From Ralstonia sp. NFACC01 (GTDB lineage: Bacteria; Pseudomonadota; Gammaproteobacteria; Burkholderiales; Burkholderiaceae): a DNA stretch of 63,942 bases. Numbering within the stretch: the stretch's first letter is position 1; the number at the start of each line of letters is the position of its first letter. Both the position numbers and the translations under genes were made by a program. The notes under the pieces are model-generated. The model was not told the origin of the DNA. It did not search any database and worked only from the letters and a program-made list of their open reading frames with translations. This document shows positions 18,446 through 26,617 of this stretch, one piece after another. The stretch covers positions 1 to 63,942 of the forward strand of contig NZ_FOWV01000014.1 of assembly GCF_900115545.1 (NCBI RefSeq), given 5' to 3'.

Positions 18446-21208
18446 TCAACGGTCGCAGGTCAGCTCGACATGCTGAGGCGTGAGCTTGGCCGGGTTGCCT
18501 GCGCCAAGTTCGATGCGCCAGTCAGCCCCGCGCGCGGCGCCCACGTCGCGGCCGTCCACCGTGGCGCGGCAGCGTGCTGCGTTGGCAAAGCGGATGAACG
18601 GCCGCGTATAGCCGGCAACATCGACCGACAGCGAGCGGCCATCCACACTGCGTTGCCAGTTCGAGAGCCGGCCGCTGGCATCGCGCACGTAAGGCTGCGT
18701 TGGCGCGGCGCTGTTCAGGGCGAAGCGCGCCGAGCCACTGGTCAAGTGGACGTAGGTGCCGCCCGGGCCCGCAGCGTAGCCAGCCACGTCGCGCGCATCC
18801 GCAAGACGCGGCACACCGGGGCCGGCCCAGCGCACGGTGCGCAGATCGCCATTGCCGCGCACGACCCAGGCATCGCCGTCACGCGCAATCGCGATGGCGC
18901 GGAAGTCGAGCACCTTGCGGATGTAGTCCGACGCGTAGATCGGCATGACCGGCTGGGCGACCGCCCAGTCGTACACCTGCCGCAAGGCGGTGAGCGAAGC
19001 CAGCTTGGTGCCCGAATACATGTGGTAGTAAATGCCGATCGGCTTGAAGCGATAAGGCTTGTCGGTCAGTTCGAACGTTTCGATGGCCCGCGAGAACCCG
19101 TAATACGGGCCGTGCCAGAGGTTGGTGTAGATGTTCTCGTTCTGGTCGGGCGCAAATACCTGGAAGAGGCCATCGCCTTTGTCCACGCCAAGCGGCGCCA
19201 CGGCCGTCCAGCTCGGGTTGGAGCGCGTGATGTAGGTGTCGCCGCCGTTCATGTTCAGCACACCGGCTTCGACCGTCTTTTGCACGGCAATCGGCGGCAC
19301 TTGGCCGTTGCCGCTCCACAGCAGCACCTTCACGCGCTTGCCTGGCGGCGCCAGCTTCGTGTTGATGTACTGGATGGAGCCGGCGATCTCGCGGTCGAAA
19401 CTGAAGCGGTAATTGGGAATCTTCAACGAGAAGGACGTGTCGCTGCCTTCGGGCGTTGCGGCGGAGGCCGGATCGGGCGGGTTCGTGGTGCGCAGCCAGT
19501 TGAACGGATGCGAGAACGTGTGGCTGGCCAGTTCCACGTAGGGCTGCGCAAAGAGGGTCCGCGCGATTGGCTCAAGTTGCGGCGTGAGCTTCGGGTACAC
19601 GCCGTCGGCCGCCACTTCGCCCTCGATGATGGACACGGTGGTCGGCACCTTGTAACGGTCCAGGACCTCGCGCAGCAGCGCCTGGCCGGAAAACTCGCTC
19701 GGCGGGAATTCGGTGCGAGAGGCAAATCCGTCGCCGTCGATATGCACGGTCATCAGCCGGCGGCCGTTCTCCGTCGTGGTGTCGGGCACGGGCATGGCGG
19801 GCAGCTGCAACGCACGGCGCAGAAAATCGAGCGGCTGGACCACCCAGCGCGCCTGGTCGACATCGGGCATGCGAAACACACCAAACGGCTGCAGCACATA
19901 ACCACCCCACGGCATGATGGCCGCCGCATCGTAGGCGTAACTGCCGGCCGACAGCCGCAGCAACGACTGCGCCCCCGCCACGCTGGAATCGACCTGCACC
20001 CCCACGGCCATCCGCCGATCAGGATGGGGCTGCAACTCGAAGCCGATGATCGGATCGCGCGAGGCCACGGCAAGGGGCCCCGCCGGCGTGCCGGGCACGG
20101 CTTGCAGATCGAACATCTGCGCTGTGGGCGCATCCATGTTCAGCCCGAACTGGTTGAACATCGCCACACGCACGCCGGCGCCCATCGTCCGCCGAAGCCA
20201 CGACGCCCATGCGCTCGGCCGCGGTGCGTTGCCATCGAACCACGTGACGACGCCCGCATAGCGATCGGGCGTGACGGCCGGCAACGGCTTGTTGGCGTCG
20301 GCGAATTCGACGCGATAGCCGAGATAGTTGATCGGCATGGCCAGATAAAGCACCGACGGCGCGGTGTTGGTGCTGGTGCCGGGCTCCTGCGGCTCGACCA
20401 GCAGGATGCGGCGCGGCATCACTTCCAGCCGGCCGATACCGATAAAGTCGACGGCCGGCGTGGTCGCGTAGCTGCTGACGCCCGCTGCACGCGCCACGTT
20501 GGCGGTCTCGCGCAGACAGGCCCGGTTGTAGTTGGGGCAGTAATCGAGCGCCACCGCGGGCAGGTGGTACTGCGCGCCGATGTTGCGCAGCGTGGCGATG
20601 CGCGCAGTGCGGTCGGCATCGGCCACATCCTGCAAGCCCTCGCCGCCGGTGCGCTCACGCACCAGGCTTGCCGTCACCACGCCGGACAACTGCGGTGCGA
20701 GCGTTTCGAGCCAAGCCGTGCCACCGGCCAGCAGCTTGGTCTGCGGCGCGCGGGCGTGCAGGGCCTGGGCCAGTGTCGCGATACCGTTGCCCGCATCGGG
20801 CGCGCTGCGCTGGAGCGCGTCCAGCCCATCCAGCAGGAAGCCCGCATAGCCTTGCGCGAGCAGCGGCGCAAAAACCTGGTCGATCACATTGGCAGGCCAG
20901 GCGCTTGAGCGCATCGCATCGGTCTGCCGCGTCAAATCTACGCGAGCGAACCAAAGCGTGGGCGATGGTTGCTTCGGATCGAAACTGCCAGCCGTGGCGG
21001 GGTCCAGCACAACCCAGTCGAAGGCTTGCAGTTCAGCCACGGGGACATCGCGGCCGTAGTAGAAGGCGATCTGGGGACCAGCAGGCGCGGGCGTTGTCAG
21101 CGGCTGCTGTGCACGAACCGTCGCAACGCCGAACGCCAACGCAGCGACCCCCAGCCATGTCGCCCATCGCACCATCCATTTGCTGCCCACCACCTTCCTG
21201 CCCTGCAT
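18446..21208 (-). CDS. PelA-like glycoside hydrolase/polysaccharide deacetylase
   Basis: The 920-aa exported protein has an Ala-rich signal peptide (about 1-34). An N-terminal GH114/GH166-like barrel (about 45-290) holds GYAGFLLDGLDALQ with D127. A flavodoxin/reductase-like middle region follows, then a deacetylase domain with HIDGDGF (D491, D493) and SHTFSHPF (H563, H567), matching the metal Asp/His set of PelA. A beta-rich C-terminus completes the protein. PelA processes the cationic GalNAc-rich Pel exopolysaccharide in the periplasm. No pelB-G genes are nearby, so this copy is an orphan and the gene symbol is withheld. At the place where the barrel's catalytic Glu is expected the sequence reads GVVTASL (176-182). 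Confidence 0.8.
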   Translation of the reverse strand: MQGRKVVGSKWMVRWATWLGVAALAFGVATVRAQQPLTTPAPAGPQIAFYYGRDVPVAELQAFDWVVLDPATAGSFDPKQPSPTLWFARVDLTRQTDAMRSSAWPANVIDQVFAPLLAQGYAGFLLDGLDALQRSAPDAGNGIATLAQALHARAPQTKLLAGGTAWLETLAPQLSGVVTASLVRERTGGEGLQDVADADRTARIATLRNIGAQYHLPAVALDYCPNYNRACLRETANVARAAGVSSYATTPAVDFIGIGRLEVMPRRILLVEPQEPGTSTNTAPSVLYLAMPINYLGYRVEFADANKPLPAVTPDRYAGVVTWFDGNAPRPSAWASWLRRTMGAGVRVAMFNQFGLNMDAPTAQMFDLQAVPGTPAGPLAVASRDPIIGFELQPHPDRRMAVGVQVDSSVAGAQSLLRLSAGSYAYDAAAIMPWGGYVLQPFGVFRMPDVDQARWVVQPLDFLRRALQLPAMPVPDTTTENGRRLMTVHIDGDGFASRTEFPPSEFSGQALLREVLDRYKVPTTVSIIEGEVAADGVYPKLTPQLEPIARTLFAQPYVELASHTFSHPFNWLRTTNPPDPASAATPEGSDTSFSLKIPNYRFSFDREIAGSIQYINTKLAPPGKRVKVLLWSGNGQVPPIAVQKTVEAGVLNMNGGDTYITRSNPSWTAVAPLGVDKGDGLFQVFAPDQNENIYTNLWHGPYYGFSRAIETFELTDKPYRFKPIGIYYHMYSGTKLASLTALRQVYDWAVAQPVMPIYASDYIRKVLDFRAIAIARDGDAWVVRGNGDLRTVRWAGPGVPRLADARDVAGYAAGPGGTYVHLTSGSARFALNSAAPTQPYVRDASGRLSNWQRSVDGRSLSVDVAGYTRPFIRFANAARCRATVDGRDVGAARGADWRIELGAGNPAKLTPQHVELTCDR

Positions 21209-21326
21209 CCCGATCCTCGAAAGTCGATCCGACTTTTATTGTGTCGGGCAGCCGTCCGATTGCAATGTTTGTGGCCACAGCGTGCCCGCCAGGGCACCTC
21301 GGCGCGCATGGCGGGCGGTACCCGGC

Positions 21327-21554
21327 TCAGTAGCCGACCACCGTGTACTGCGGGAATTCCGCTTCGAACGCCTTCTCCAGGTTGTCGGCTGTGGCGACTG
21401 CGGAGGTGTAGACAGCAGTTGTCGTGCCGCTGTCGTAGGCCAGCGTGACGGCCCAGGTGGCGTGCGCCTGGTTGACGCGATCGCGTGCAGCCTGGGCCGC
21501 CAGTTGACCGGGGCCGTTGTCAGGTTTGGTTCCGTAGACTTTGCAGTGGGACAT
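21327..21554 (-). CDS. Small hypothetical protein, 75 aa
   Basis: An unrecognised 75-aa protein beginning MSHCKVYGTKPDNG. It is polar, with an Ala-rich middle and an aromatic end (FPQYTVVGY), and has no signal peptide or TM segment. Start ATG 21554 has CGGAG 8-12 nt upstream in GGAGTGATTGCC, which favours it over longer in-frame starts. The composition resembles a folded small domain rather than a shadow frame. It lies 118 bp upstream of the PelA-like gene on the same strand and could share its promoter region. Confidence 0.6.
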   Translation of the reverse strand: MSHCKVYGTKPDNGPGQLAAQAARDRVNQAHATWAVTLAYDSGTTTAVYTSAVATADNLEKAFEAEFPQYTVVGY

Positions 21555-21751
21555 GGCAATCACTCCGAAGATGTGGAAGGAATGCCGCCAGCGCACGGGC
21601 GAGGACACGCTCGGTCTGGCTGGTCTGCGTTCTCAACGATACGGGCGAACAGACGCGCTGCCGGCTTGTCCCGCCGGCATGCGCCAGCGACACGGCCAGC
21701 GTAAAAGCCGGGGCCGCGCGCCGGAATGGTGCGTTCGTCAGGGCTGACGTT

Positions 21752-22540
21752 CTAGAACGCCGACTTCACCACGCCGCCATCCACGCGCAGCGCGGCGCCC
21801 GTGGTGGCTGACGACAGCGGGCTCGCCACATAGGCAACCAGGTTGGCCACCTCCTGCGTGCTGGCAAACCGCTTGATGAGCGAGGTCGGCCGCGCCGTCT
21901 CGAAGAAAGTCTTCTCGAACGCTTCGAAGCTCTGGCCGCCGGAGAGCTTCTCGACAAACTCATCGACGCCTTCGGAACGCGTCGGCCCCGGCAGCACAGC
22001 ATTCACCGTGATGGCCGTGCCCGCAGTCAGCTCGGCCAACCCACGCGAGAGGCCCAGCAGCGCAGTCTTCGTGACGCCGTAGTGGATCATCTCCACCGGG
22101 ATCTGCACGCCGCTTTCGCTGCTGATGAACACGATGCGGCCCCAGTTCTGGGCGCGCATACCAGGCAGATACGCGCGGGACAGACGCGCGCCGCTCAGCA
22201 CGTTCACGTTGAAGAAGTGCTGCCATTCGGCGTCATCGATTTCCTCAAACGGCTTGGGGTCGAAGATGCCGAGGTTGTTGATGAGGATGTCGACCTTGGG
22301 AAAGCGGCCGAGCAGCACTTCCGTCTGCTGCGGGTTGGACAGGTCACCGGCAAAGCCCTCGACCTGGGCGTCGGGCACTTCGGTGCGCAGGCGCGCAATC
22401 GCGTCGTCAACAGACGTTTGGGTGCGGCCGTTGACGATCACGCCGGCGCCTTCGGCGGCCAGTGCTACAGCAATGGCATGACCGATGCCCTTGGTAGAGC
22501 CGGTCACGAGTGCGAGCTTGTTCTGAAGGTGGAGGTTCAT
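21752..22540 (-). CDS. SDR family oxidoreductase
   Basis: The 262-aa classical short-chain dehydrogenase has nucleotide motif TGSTKGIG near residue 12, NNLGIF for the NAG position, the catalytic Ser region FISSESGVQIP and the YxxxK pair in YGVTK. The C-terminus DGGVVKSAF is typical. It probably uses NAD(P)H on an unknown carbonyl or alcohol. ATG 22540 gives the usual N-terminus for the family; upstream in-frame extension is hydrophobic and arginine-rich and unlikely. Monocistronic, with a MarR gene facing away about 270 bp upstream. Confidence 0.88.
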   Translation of the reverse strand: MNLHLQNKLALVTGSTKGIGHAIAVALAAEGAGVIVNGRTQTSVDDAIARLRTEVPDAQVEGFAGDLSNPQQTEVLLGRFPKVDILINNLGIFDPKPFEEIDDAEWQHFFNVNVLSGARLSRAYLPGMRAQNWGRIVFISSESGVQIPVEMIHYGVTKTALLGLSRGLAELTAGTAITVNAVLPGPTRSEGVDEFVEKLSGGQSFEAFEKTFFETARPTSLIKRFASTQEVANLVAYVASPLSSATTGAALRVDGGVVKSAF

Positions 22541-22810
22541 GGCGTTCAAAAAAGGAATATGGAGGAGGAGGAGCACACCACGCCACATGGTTCGGCGGCG
22601 GCGTTTCAACCATGATACGAACCACCCCGCCCCTTGGCAGCCGCAATCGTTTTGCAGCGGTATCCAACGAGATTTGACGATCTGCGTCGGTATCGATCCC
22701 GGCTTGACGGCCTGGGCAAGCGACGATTAGTGTGCAATGAAGCACGCCAGCGTTACGGGAACGCGGCGCGCCTTACAAGCCGGATCACCGGCAGAACGGG
22801 GAGCACCACC

Positions 22811-23299
22811 ATGAGCATCGACGTACAGACACCTGAGGCCGCCGACACCAGCACCAGTGAAGGCGCCTACCAGCTTGACACCATGGACCGCGATACCAAC
22901 ATCGGTCGACTCGTGCATCGGGTCCGACACGCGTTGGTGACGCACATCGACAGTGCCCTGTCATCGCTGGACCTGACGGCCGCGCAGTGGACGGTCGTCA
23001 TCTATCTGGCCGAAGACCTGGCCACCACGCCAGCCGAGCTATCGCGCCTGCTGCACTACGATCCGGGCGCGATGACGCGATTGATCGATCGGCTGGAGAA
23101 GAAGAACATCGTCAAGCGTGCGCCCAGTGATGCAGATCGTCGCTCGGTGGTGGTCTCGCTCACCGAGCAGGGCCGCGCGCTGTATCCGGAGATCCGGCCG
23201 CTGATCATCGACGTGCTGAACCACCTGCTGCGCGGGTTCTCGCAAGCCGAGGTCAAGCAGTTGGAGAACCTGCTGCTGCGCGTACTGCACAACGCCTGA
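22811..23299 (+). CDS. MarR family transcriptional regulator
   Basis: The 162-aa protein has a MarR winged-helix core: TAAQWTVVIYLAEDLATTPAELSRLL, then the recognition helix region YDPGAMTRLIDRLEKKNIV and the wing RAPSDADRRSVVVSLTEQGR. A Gly/Thr-rich N-terminal extension of about 30 residues precedes the fold. Start ATG 22811 is preceded by GGGGAG. It is divergent from the SDR gene at 21752-22540 (about 270 bp), which is a possible target. Ligand unknown. Confidence 0.88.
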   Translation: MSIDVQTPEAADTSTSEGAYQLDTMDRDTNIGRLVHRVRHALVTHIDSALSSLDLTAAQWTVVIYLAEDLATTPAELSRLLHYDPGAMTRLIDRLEKKNIVKRAPSDADRRSVVVSLTEQGRALYPEIRPLIIDVLNHLLRGFSQAEVKQLENLLLRVLHNA

Positions 23300-23394
23300 C
23301 CAACTCAGGCGTTCGCGGTTCGGTATTCTGAGCCGACATCGTTGTCGGCCTGGAGGGGTTGCTCGGGCGTGGGGTGTGGGGCGCCGCTCAGCGC

Positions 23395-24093
23395 TTACTG
23401 CCCCTCAAGCTCGTGCTTGATCTTGAACAGTTCGGTATCGGTACGGATACCCAGCTTGCGAAAGGCGGATTGCTTTTGCGAGCTGATGGTCTTGATGCTG
23501 CGCGCGAATTTCTCGGCAATGTCCGTGACCGACATGCCGTCGAGGCAGCAGCGCAGCACTTCGCGCTCGCGCGGGCTGAGTTCGGAGCGATCGAGTAGCG
23601 CCGACAGCTTGGTGCCATTGGCGGCGGGCGCGGGCGCATCGGCGGAAAGCGCATCGTGCTCCATCTCGGCCGCCAGGGCGGCATTCAGGCGCTTGCCGCC
23701 CGCGGCCACGGTGCGAATGGCGCGCACCAGTTCCGACAATTCCTCTTCCTTGCCGACAAACCCGCGCGCACCGGCATGCATGACCATGCCCACCGTCGCC
23801 TTGTTGTGATGCGCCGAGGCCACCAGGATCTTCAAGTCCGGGTAGCGCACGCGAATCAGGCGGATCAGGTTCAGCCCATCGATCTCAGTGGGCCCCAGCG
23901 AATAGTCCATCAGCAGGACATCCACCTCGAAGGTGTTGTCCTTGAGTGCCCGCACGATTTCGCGGCCCGAGGCAAACATCCCGGAAACCTCGATGTCGGC
24001 TTCCTGTTTCAGGCGCGCAGCCAGACCATGTCGGACAACCGCATGGTCATCGAGCACGATCACGCGGATCGGTCGGGTTGCGGTCCAATTCAT
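23395..24093 (-). CDS. LuxR-type orphan response regulator
   Basis: The protein has 232 aa. The receiver domain shows VIVLDDHAVVRHG, phosphoacceptor D in VDVLLMDYSLGPTEIDGLNL, VASAHHN and the conserved Lys in GFVGKEEEL. A linker of about 25 residues rich in Ala/Pro leads to the HTH LSPREREVLRCCLDGMSVTDIAEKFARSIKTISSQK. This architecture resembles the RcsB/BfiR-like regulators that act with remote hybrid kinases. No kinase gene lies beside it. The ATG at 24093 has no strong ribosome site (AGGAACC lies upstream). Confidence 0.9.
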   Translation of the reverse strand: MNWTATRPIRVIVLDDHAVVRHGLAARLKQEADIEVSGMFASGREIVRALKDNTFEVDVLLMDYSLGPTEIDGLNLIRLIRVRYPDLKILVASAHHNKATVGMVMHAGARGFVGKEEELSELVRAIRTVAAGGKRLNAALAAEMEHDALSADAPAPAANGTKLSALLDRSELSPREREVLRCCLDGMSVTDIAEKFARSIKTISSQKQSAFRKLGIRTDTELFKIKHELEGQ

Positions 24094-24236
24094 GTTCGCA
24101 GGTTCCTATTCGACTTTTTTGCATGACTGCGCAGGCTCGCTTGAAGGGGCATGGCACAGCCAAACGGCTCACATATTAATGTCTTCATTGCCCGACCTGA
24201 ACCGGGCTACATCGATGCCCAGGGTTGCGAGGGCCT

Positions 24237-25187
24237 TTATTTGGCCTCGACAACCGTGTCGTCGCGGGCATAGATGGAGCAGTTCTGATAACGCTCCTTG
24301 CACGACGACACCGCACGGAATTCAGCGTTCTGGCCCCACTCGTAGACGAATTGATCGTCGTCTGCGGCCACGAAGATTTTCGGCCACGGCTTGCGCAAAT
24401 ACGCTCCAAAGGCAGCTTGCGATTTCGGGCCGAGTTCACCGGGCTTGCGCGGCTGTGGCGCGGCGGCGGCCACGGTTGCCGCTGCAGGCGTGGTGTTCGC
24501 CGTCACCGCCGACGCTGCGGCCGCTCGCTCAGCCAGCGCCTTCTGCGCGCGGGCGGGCACATCGTTGATCCACTCGGCGGGCGCCGCAAAATTCAGGTTC
24601 TGTCCGTAAACGGCGGACACCATGCGCGACGTGATGCCGACCAGCCGTGCATTGCTGTCGAACAGGCCACCGCCGCTGGAGCCGTGCGAAATCGCCGCCG
24701 AAGTCTGGATCGCGGTCAGCACGCCGTTGTCGTCATGCCGCAGCGACGAGATCAACCCCTCGCTGATCGTCAGGTCAAACCCCAGCGGGTTGCCGATTGC
24801 GTAGACCTTCTGCCCCGTCACCAGCATGCTGCTCGGCACGATGGTGACGGAGGGGTAGTGGAAATCGGCAACGCGCAGTTGGCACAGGTCGCGCTGCACA
24901 TCGGGATACAGCAGGCGTGCACCAAAGCTGGCGTTGCCGCGCTTGAGGCTGACCTGCTTGCCGCCGCGCAGCACATGGCAGTTCGTCACGGCCAACCCAT
25001 CGCCGATCACCACGGCGCTGCCGATGGCCAACGGCTGCCCGGCGGCGTTGGACACGCGCACTTCCCAGATGCTGGGCGCGACCTTGGCGAACACCTCGGC
25101 CGGCTCCAGCGCGGCCGCCGGCAACGCGGCCAGTGCCGATGCCGTGGCCAGGAACGTGCGGATCATGAAGGCAGTGCGGCGGGTCAT
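24237..25187 (-). CDS. Exported trypsin-like serine protease
   Basis: The 316-aa protein has an N-terminal signal peptide (TFLATASALAALPAAA) and a two-barrel trypsin fold. The triad is visible as H71 in VTNCHVLRG, Asp in DVQRDLCQL and Ser in SHGSSGGGLFD. An Ala/Pro-rich linker (about 235-255) follows the protease domain, and a C-terminal segment with paired cysteines (SCKERYQNC) ends the protein. There is no PDZ domain, so it is not DegP. It likely acts in the periplasm. Its ATG overlaps the stop of the upstream lipoprotein gene (ATGA), so the two are translationally coupled and probably work together. Confidence 0.87.
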   Translation of the reverse strand: MTRRTAFMIRTFLATASALAALPAAALEPAEVFAKVAPSIWEVRVSNAAGQPLAIGSAVVIGDGLAVTNCHVLRGGKQVSLKRGNASFGARLLYPDVQRDLCQLRVADFHYPSVTIVPSSMLVTGQKVYAIGNPLGFDLTISEGLISSLRHDDNGVLTAIQTSAAISHGSSGGGLFDSNARLVGITSRMVSAVYGQNLNFAAPAEWINDVPARAQKALAERAAAASAVTANTTPAAATVAAAAPQPRKPGELGPKSQAAFGAYLRKPWPKIFVAADDDQFVYEWGQNAEFRAVSSCKERYQNCSIYARDDTVVEAK

Positions 25188-25771
25188 TGCGGTGTCAGCA
25201 GATCAGAAAGGTCGCTCAGCGTGGTCGAGCCGTCTTCAGAGCGCGTTTTGTCGCGCATGAAGGCCACGTCCGCATCGGTCAGGTCGGGGCAGCTTCCGGT
25301 GCCCCACGACGGGTTGATGCGGTAGGTGCGATAGCGGGCGTTGATGGCGTGCCACGACCGGCCATCGTCAGACTCCGCCACGCCGGCACGGCACACATGC
25401 GCGTTGGTCGGGTAGCTGGCCGTCATCTTGTACTGCTTGCCGGCCTGCGGCACGAACGTCACCGACACGCCGCAGCGGTAGATGAGCGTGCCCGAGGTGC
25501 GGATGAAGCTTGCGCCCAGCGCGGTCGGCACACCGGCCAGCACGCGAATCGGCCGCGTTGCATCGGCCGGCTTGAGCGCGGTGCGCGGGTTGCCGCAGTG
25601 CTTCGCGTCGTCAAACGTGAGGATGGTGGCGTTGGTGCTGGCCAGCGGGCGGACGAAATCTACCGTGGCGGTGTTGGCGCCGGCTGGCGGCTCCGTATAA
25701 GGCGCTGCGCAGCCCGTCAGCCACAGCGCGCCCCCGATTCCGATGGCCGCAGCAATCGTTCGGCTCGTCAT
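25184..25771 (-). CDS. Lipoprotein, hypothetical
   Basis: The 195-aa predicted lipoprotein has signal sequence IAAAIGIGGALWLTGC with a good lipobox (LTGC). The residue after the lipid Cys is Ala, so outer-membrane sorting is expected. The mature part is beta-rich with several cysteines and no recognised domain name (FDDAKHCG, IYRCGVSVTF, HVCRAGV). Start ATG 25771 has GGGGGAA upstream. It is the first gene of a two-gene operon with the serine protease at 24237-25187, overlapping by 4 bp. It may be a substrate, inhibitor or anchor for that protease (inference). Confidence 0.8.
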   Translation of the reverse strand: MTSRTIAAAIGIGGALWLTGCAAPYTEPPAGANTATVDFVRPLASTNATILTFDDAKHCGNPRTALKPADATRPIRVLAGVPTALGASFIRTSGTLIYRCGVSVTFVPQAGKQYKMTASYPTNAHVCRAGVAESDDGRSWHAINARYRTYRINPSWGTGSCPDLTDADVAFMRDKTRSEDGSTTLSDLSDLLTPQ

Positions 25772-25904
25772 ACCCTGTTCCCCCGCGAGTCTTGTGTTTG
25801 GTGTGTTTGTGCGACTGCGCACAAGTGTAACCAAAGGTGGCCCCGAGGGAAGTCCGGCGAGCCGCACGCGCGTTGCTTGCGCGCGTCGTGTGCTGGGAAT
25901 CCGC

Positions 25905-26513
25905 TCAGGCGAGCGCCGCATTGATGCGCGCTTGGGTGCTGCGGCGCGCGCGTTCAAATACCGCCATGTCGCCCATCAGAAACGCCACGTTGGCGTTGGA
26001 GCGAAACGATTCGATTTCGAAGACGAGCTGATCGACGTCGACATCGGCGCGCAATTCACCGGCCGCCTGTGCTGCGGTAATCGTCTCGCGAAAACGCGCG
26101 CGCACCGACTCGCGATGCCCGCGCACGCGATCCTGGATGGCGCCCGGGCGGGCGCGGTATTCGTAGCTGGCCGCGCAGACAAAGCAGCCGCCCGGCGATG
26201 CCCCGCTGGCCACATAGTCGAACCAGCCATCGGTTAGCGCACGCAGGCGGGCAAGCGGGCTTTCCAGCGCTAGCGCCGGTTCAACGACCATCTCGCGGTA
26301 GTGCACGACGCCCGCGTCCAGCGTGGCCAGTTGCAGCGTTTCCTTGTCGCCGAAGAGCACCTGAATGTTGCCTTTGCCCACGCCCGCATCCGTGGCCAAG
26401 CGACCAATGGTCAGGCCCTCAAGCCCGTCGGTGGAGGCAATGGCGGTGGCGTGCTCCAGTACCTGGGCGCGCGCACGTTCGCCACGCTGGCGGCGCCCGT
26501 CGGTTTCGTTCAT
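25905..26513 (-). CDS. TetR/AcrR family repressor
   Basis: The 202-aa protein has the TetR helix-turn-helix near residues 25-55: GLTIGRLATDAGVGKGNIQVLFG. The C-terminal ligand domain matches the TetR_C_16-like group (GGCFVCAASYEYRARPG). It is divergent from a DHA2 multidrug MFS gene. A palindrome in the shared promoter is the probable operator. The usual logic is ligand-relieved repression of the exporter. Confidence 0.9.
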   Translation of the reverse strand: MNETDGRRQRGERARAQVLEHATAIASTDGLEGLTIGRLATDAGVGKGNIQVLFGDKETLQLATLDAGVVHYREMVVEPALALESPLARLRALTDGWFDYVASGASPGGCFVCAASYEYRARPGAIQDRVRGHRESVRARFRETITAAQAAGELRADVDVDQLVFEIESFRSNANVAFLMGDMAVFERARRSTQARINAALA

Positions 26514-26554
26514 GGCAATGCCCTATCGATGAATGGGGTCAACGCAATCGGCGC

Positions 26555-26597
26555 TTGACGTGGCCCGATCGCCCTTTAGTATACGTACGACCGTATA
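26555..26597 (+). promoter_or_regulatory. MFS promoter with overlapping TetR operator
   Basis: TTGACG (26555-26560) and TAGTAT (26577-26582) with a 16-bp spacer form a sigma-70 type promoter toward the MFS gene. The -10 box overlaps the dyad TATACG-TACGAC-CGTATA (26580-26597), a good TetR-family operator. Confidence 0.7.
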
Positions 26598-26617
26598 TTA
26601 ATAAACCGAGATCCCCC

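Noticed and set aside
18380-20908. Long + strand frame of over 800 codons
   Set aside because: It lies antisense to the PelA-like gene, is rich in Arg, His and Ala, and has no recognisable domain; it is a codon-bias shadow.
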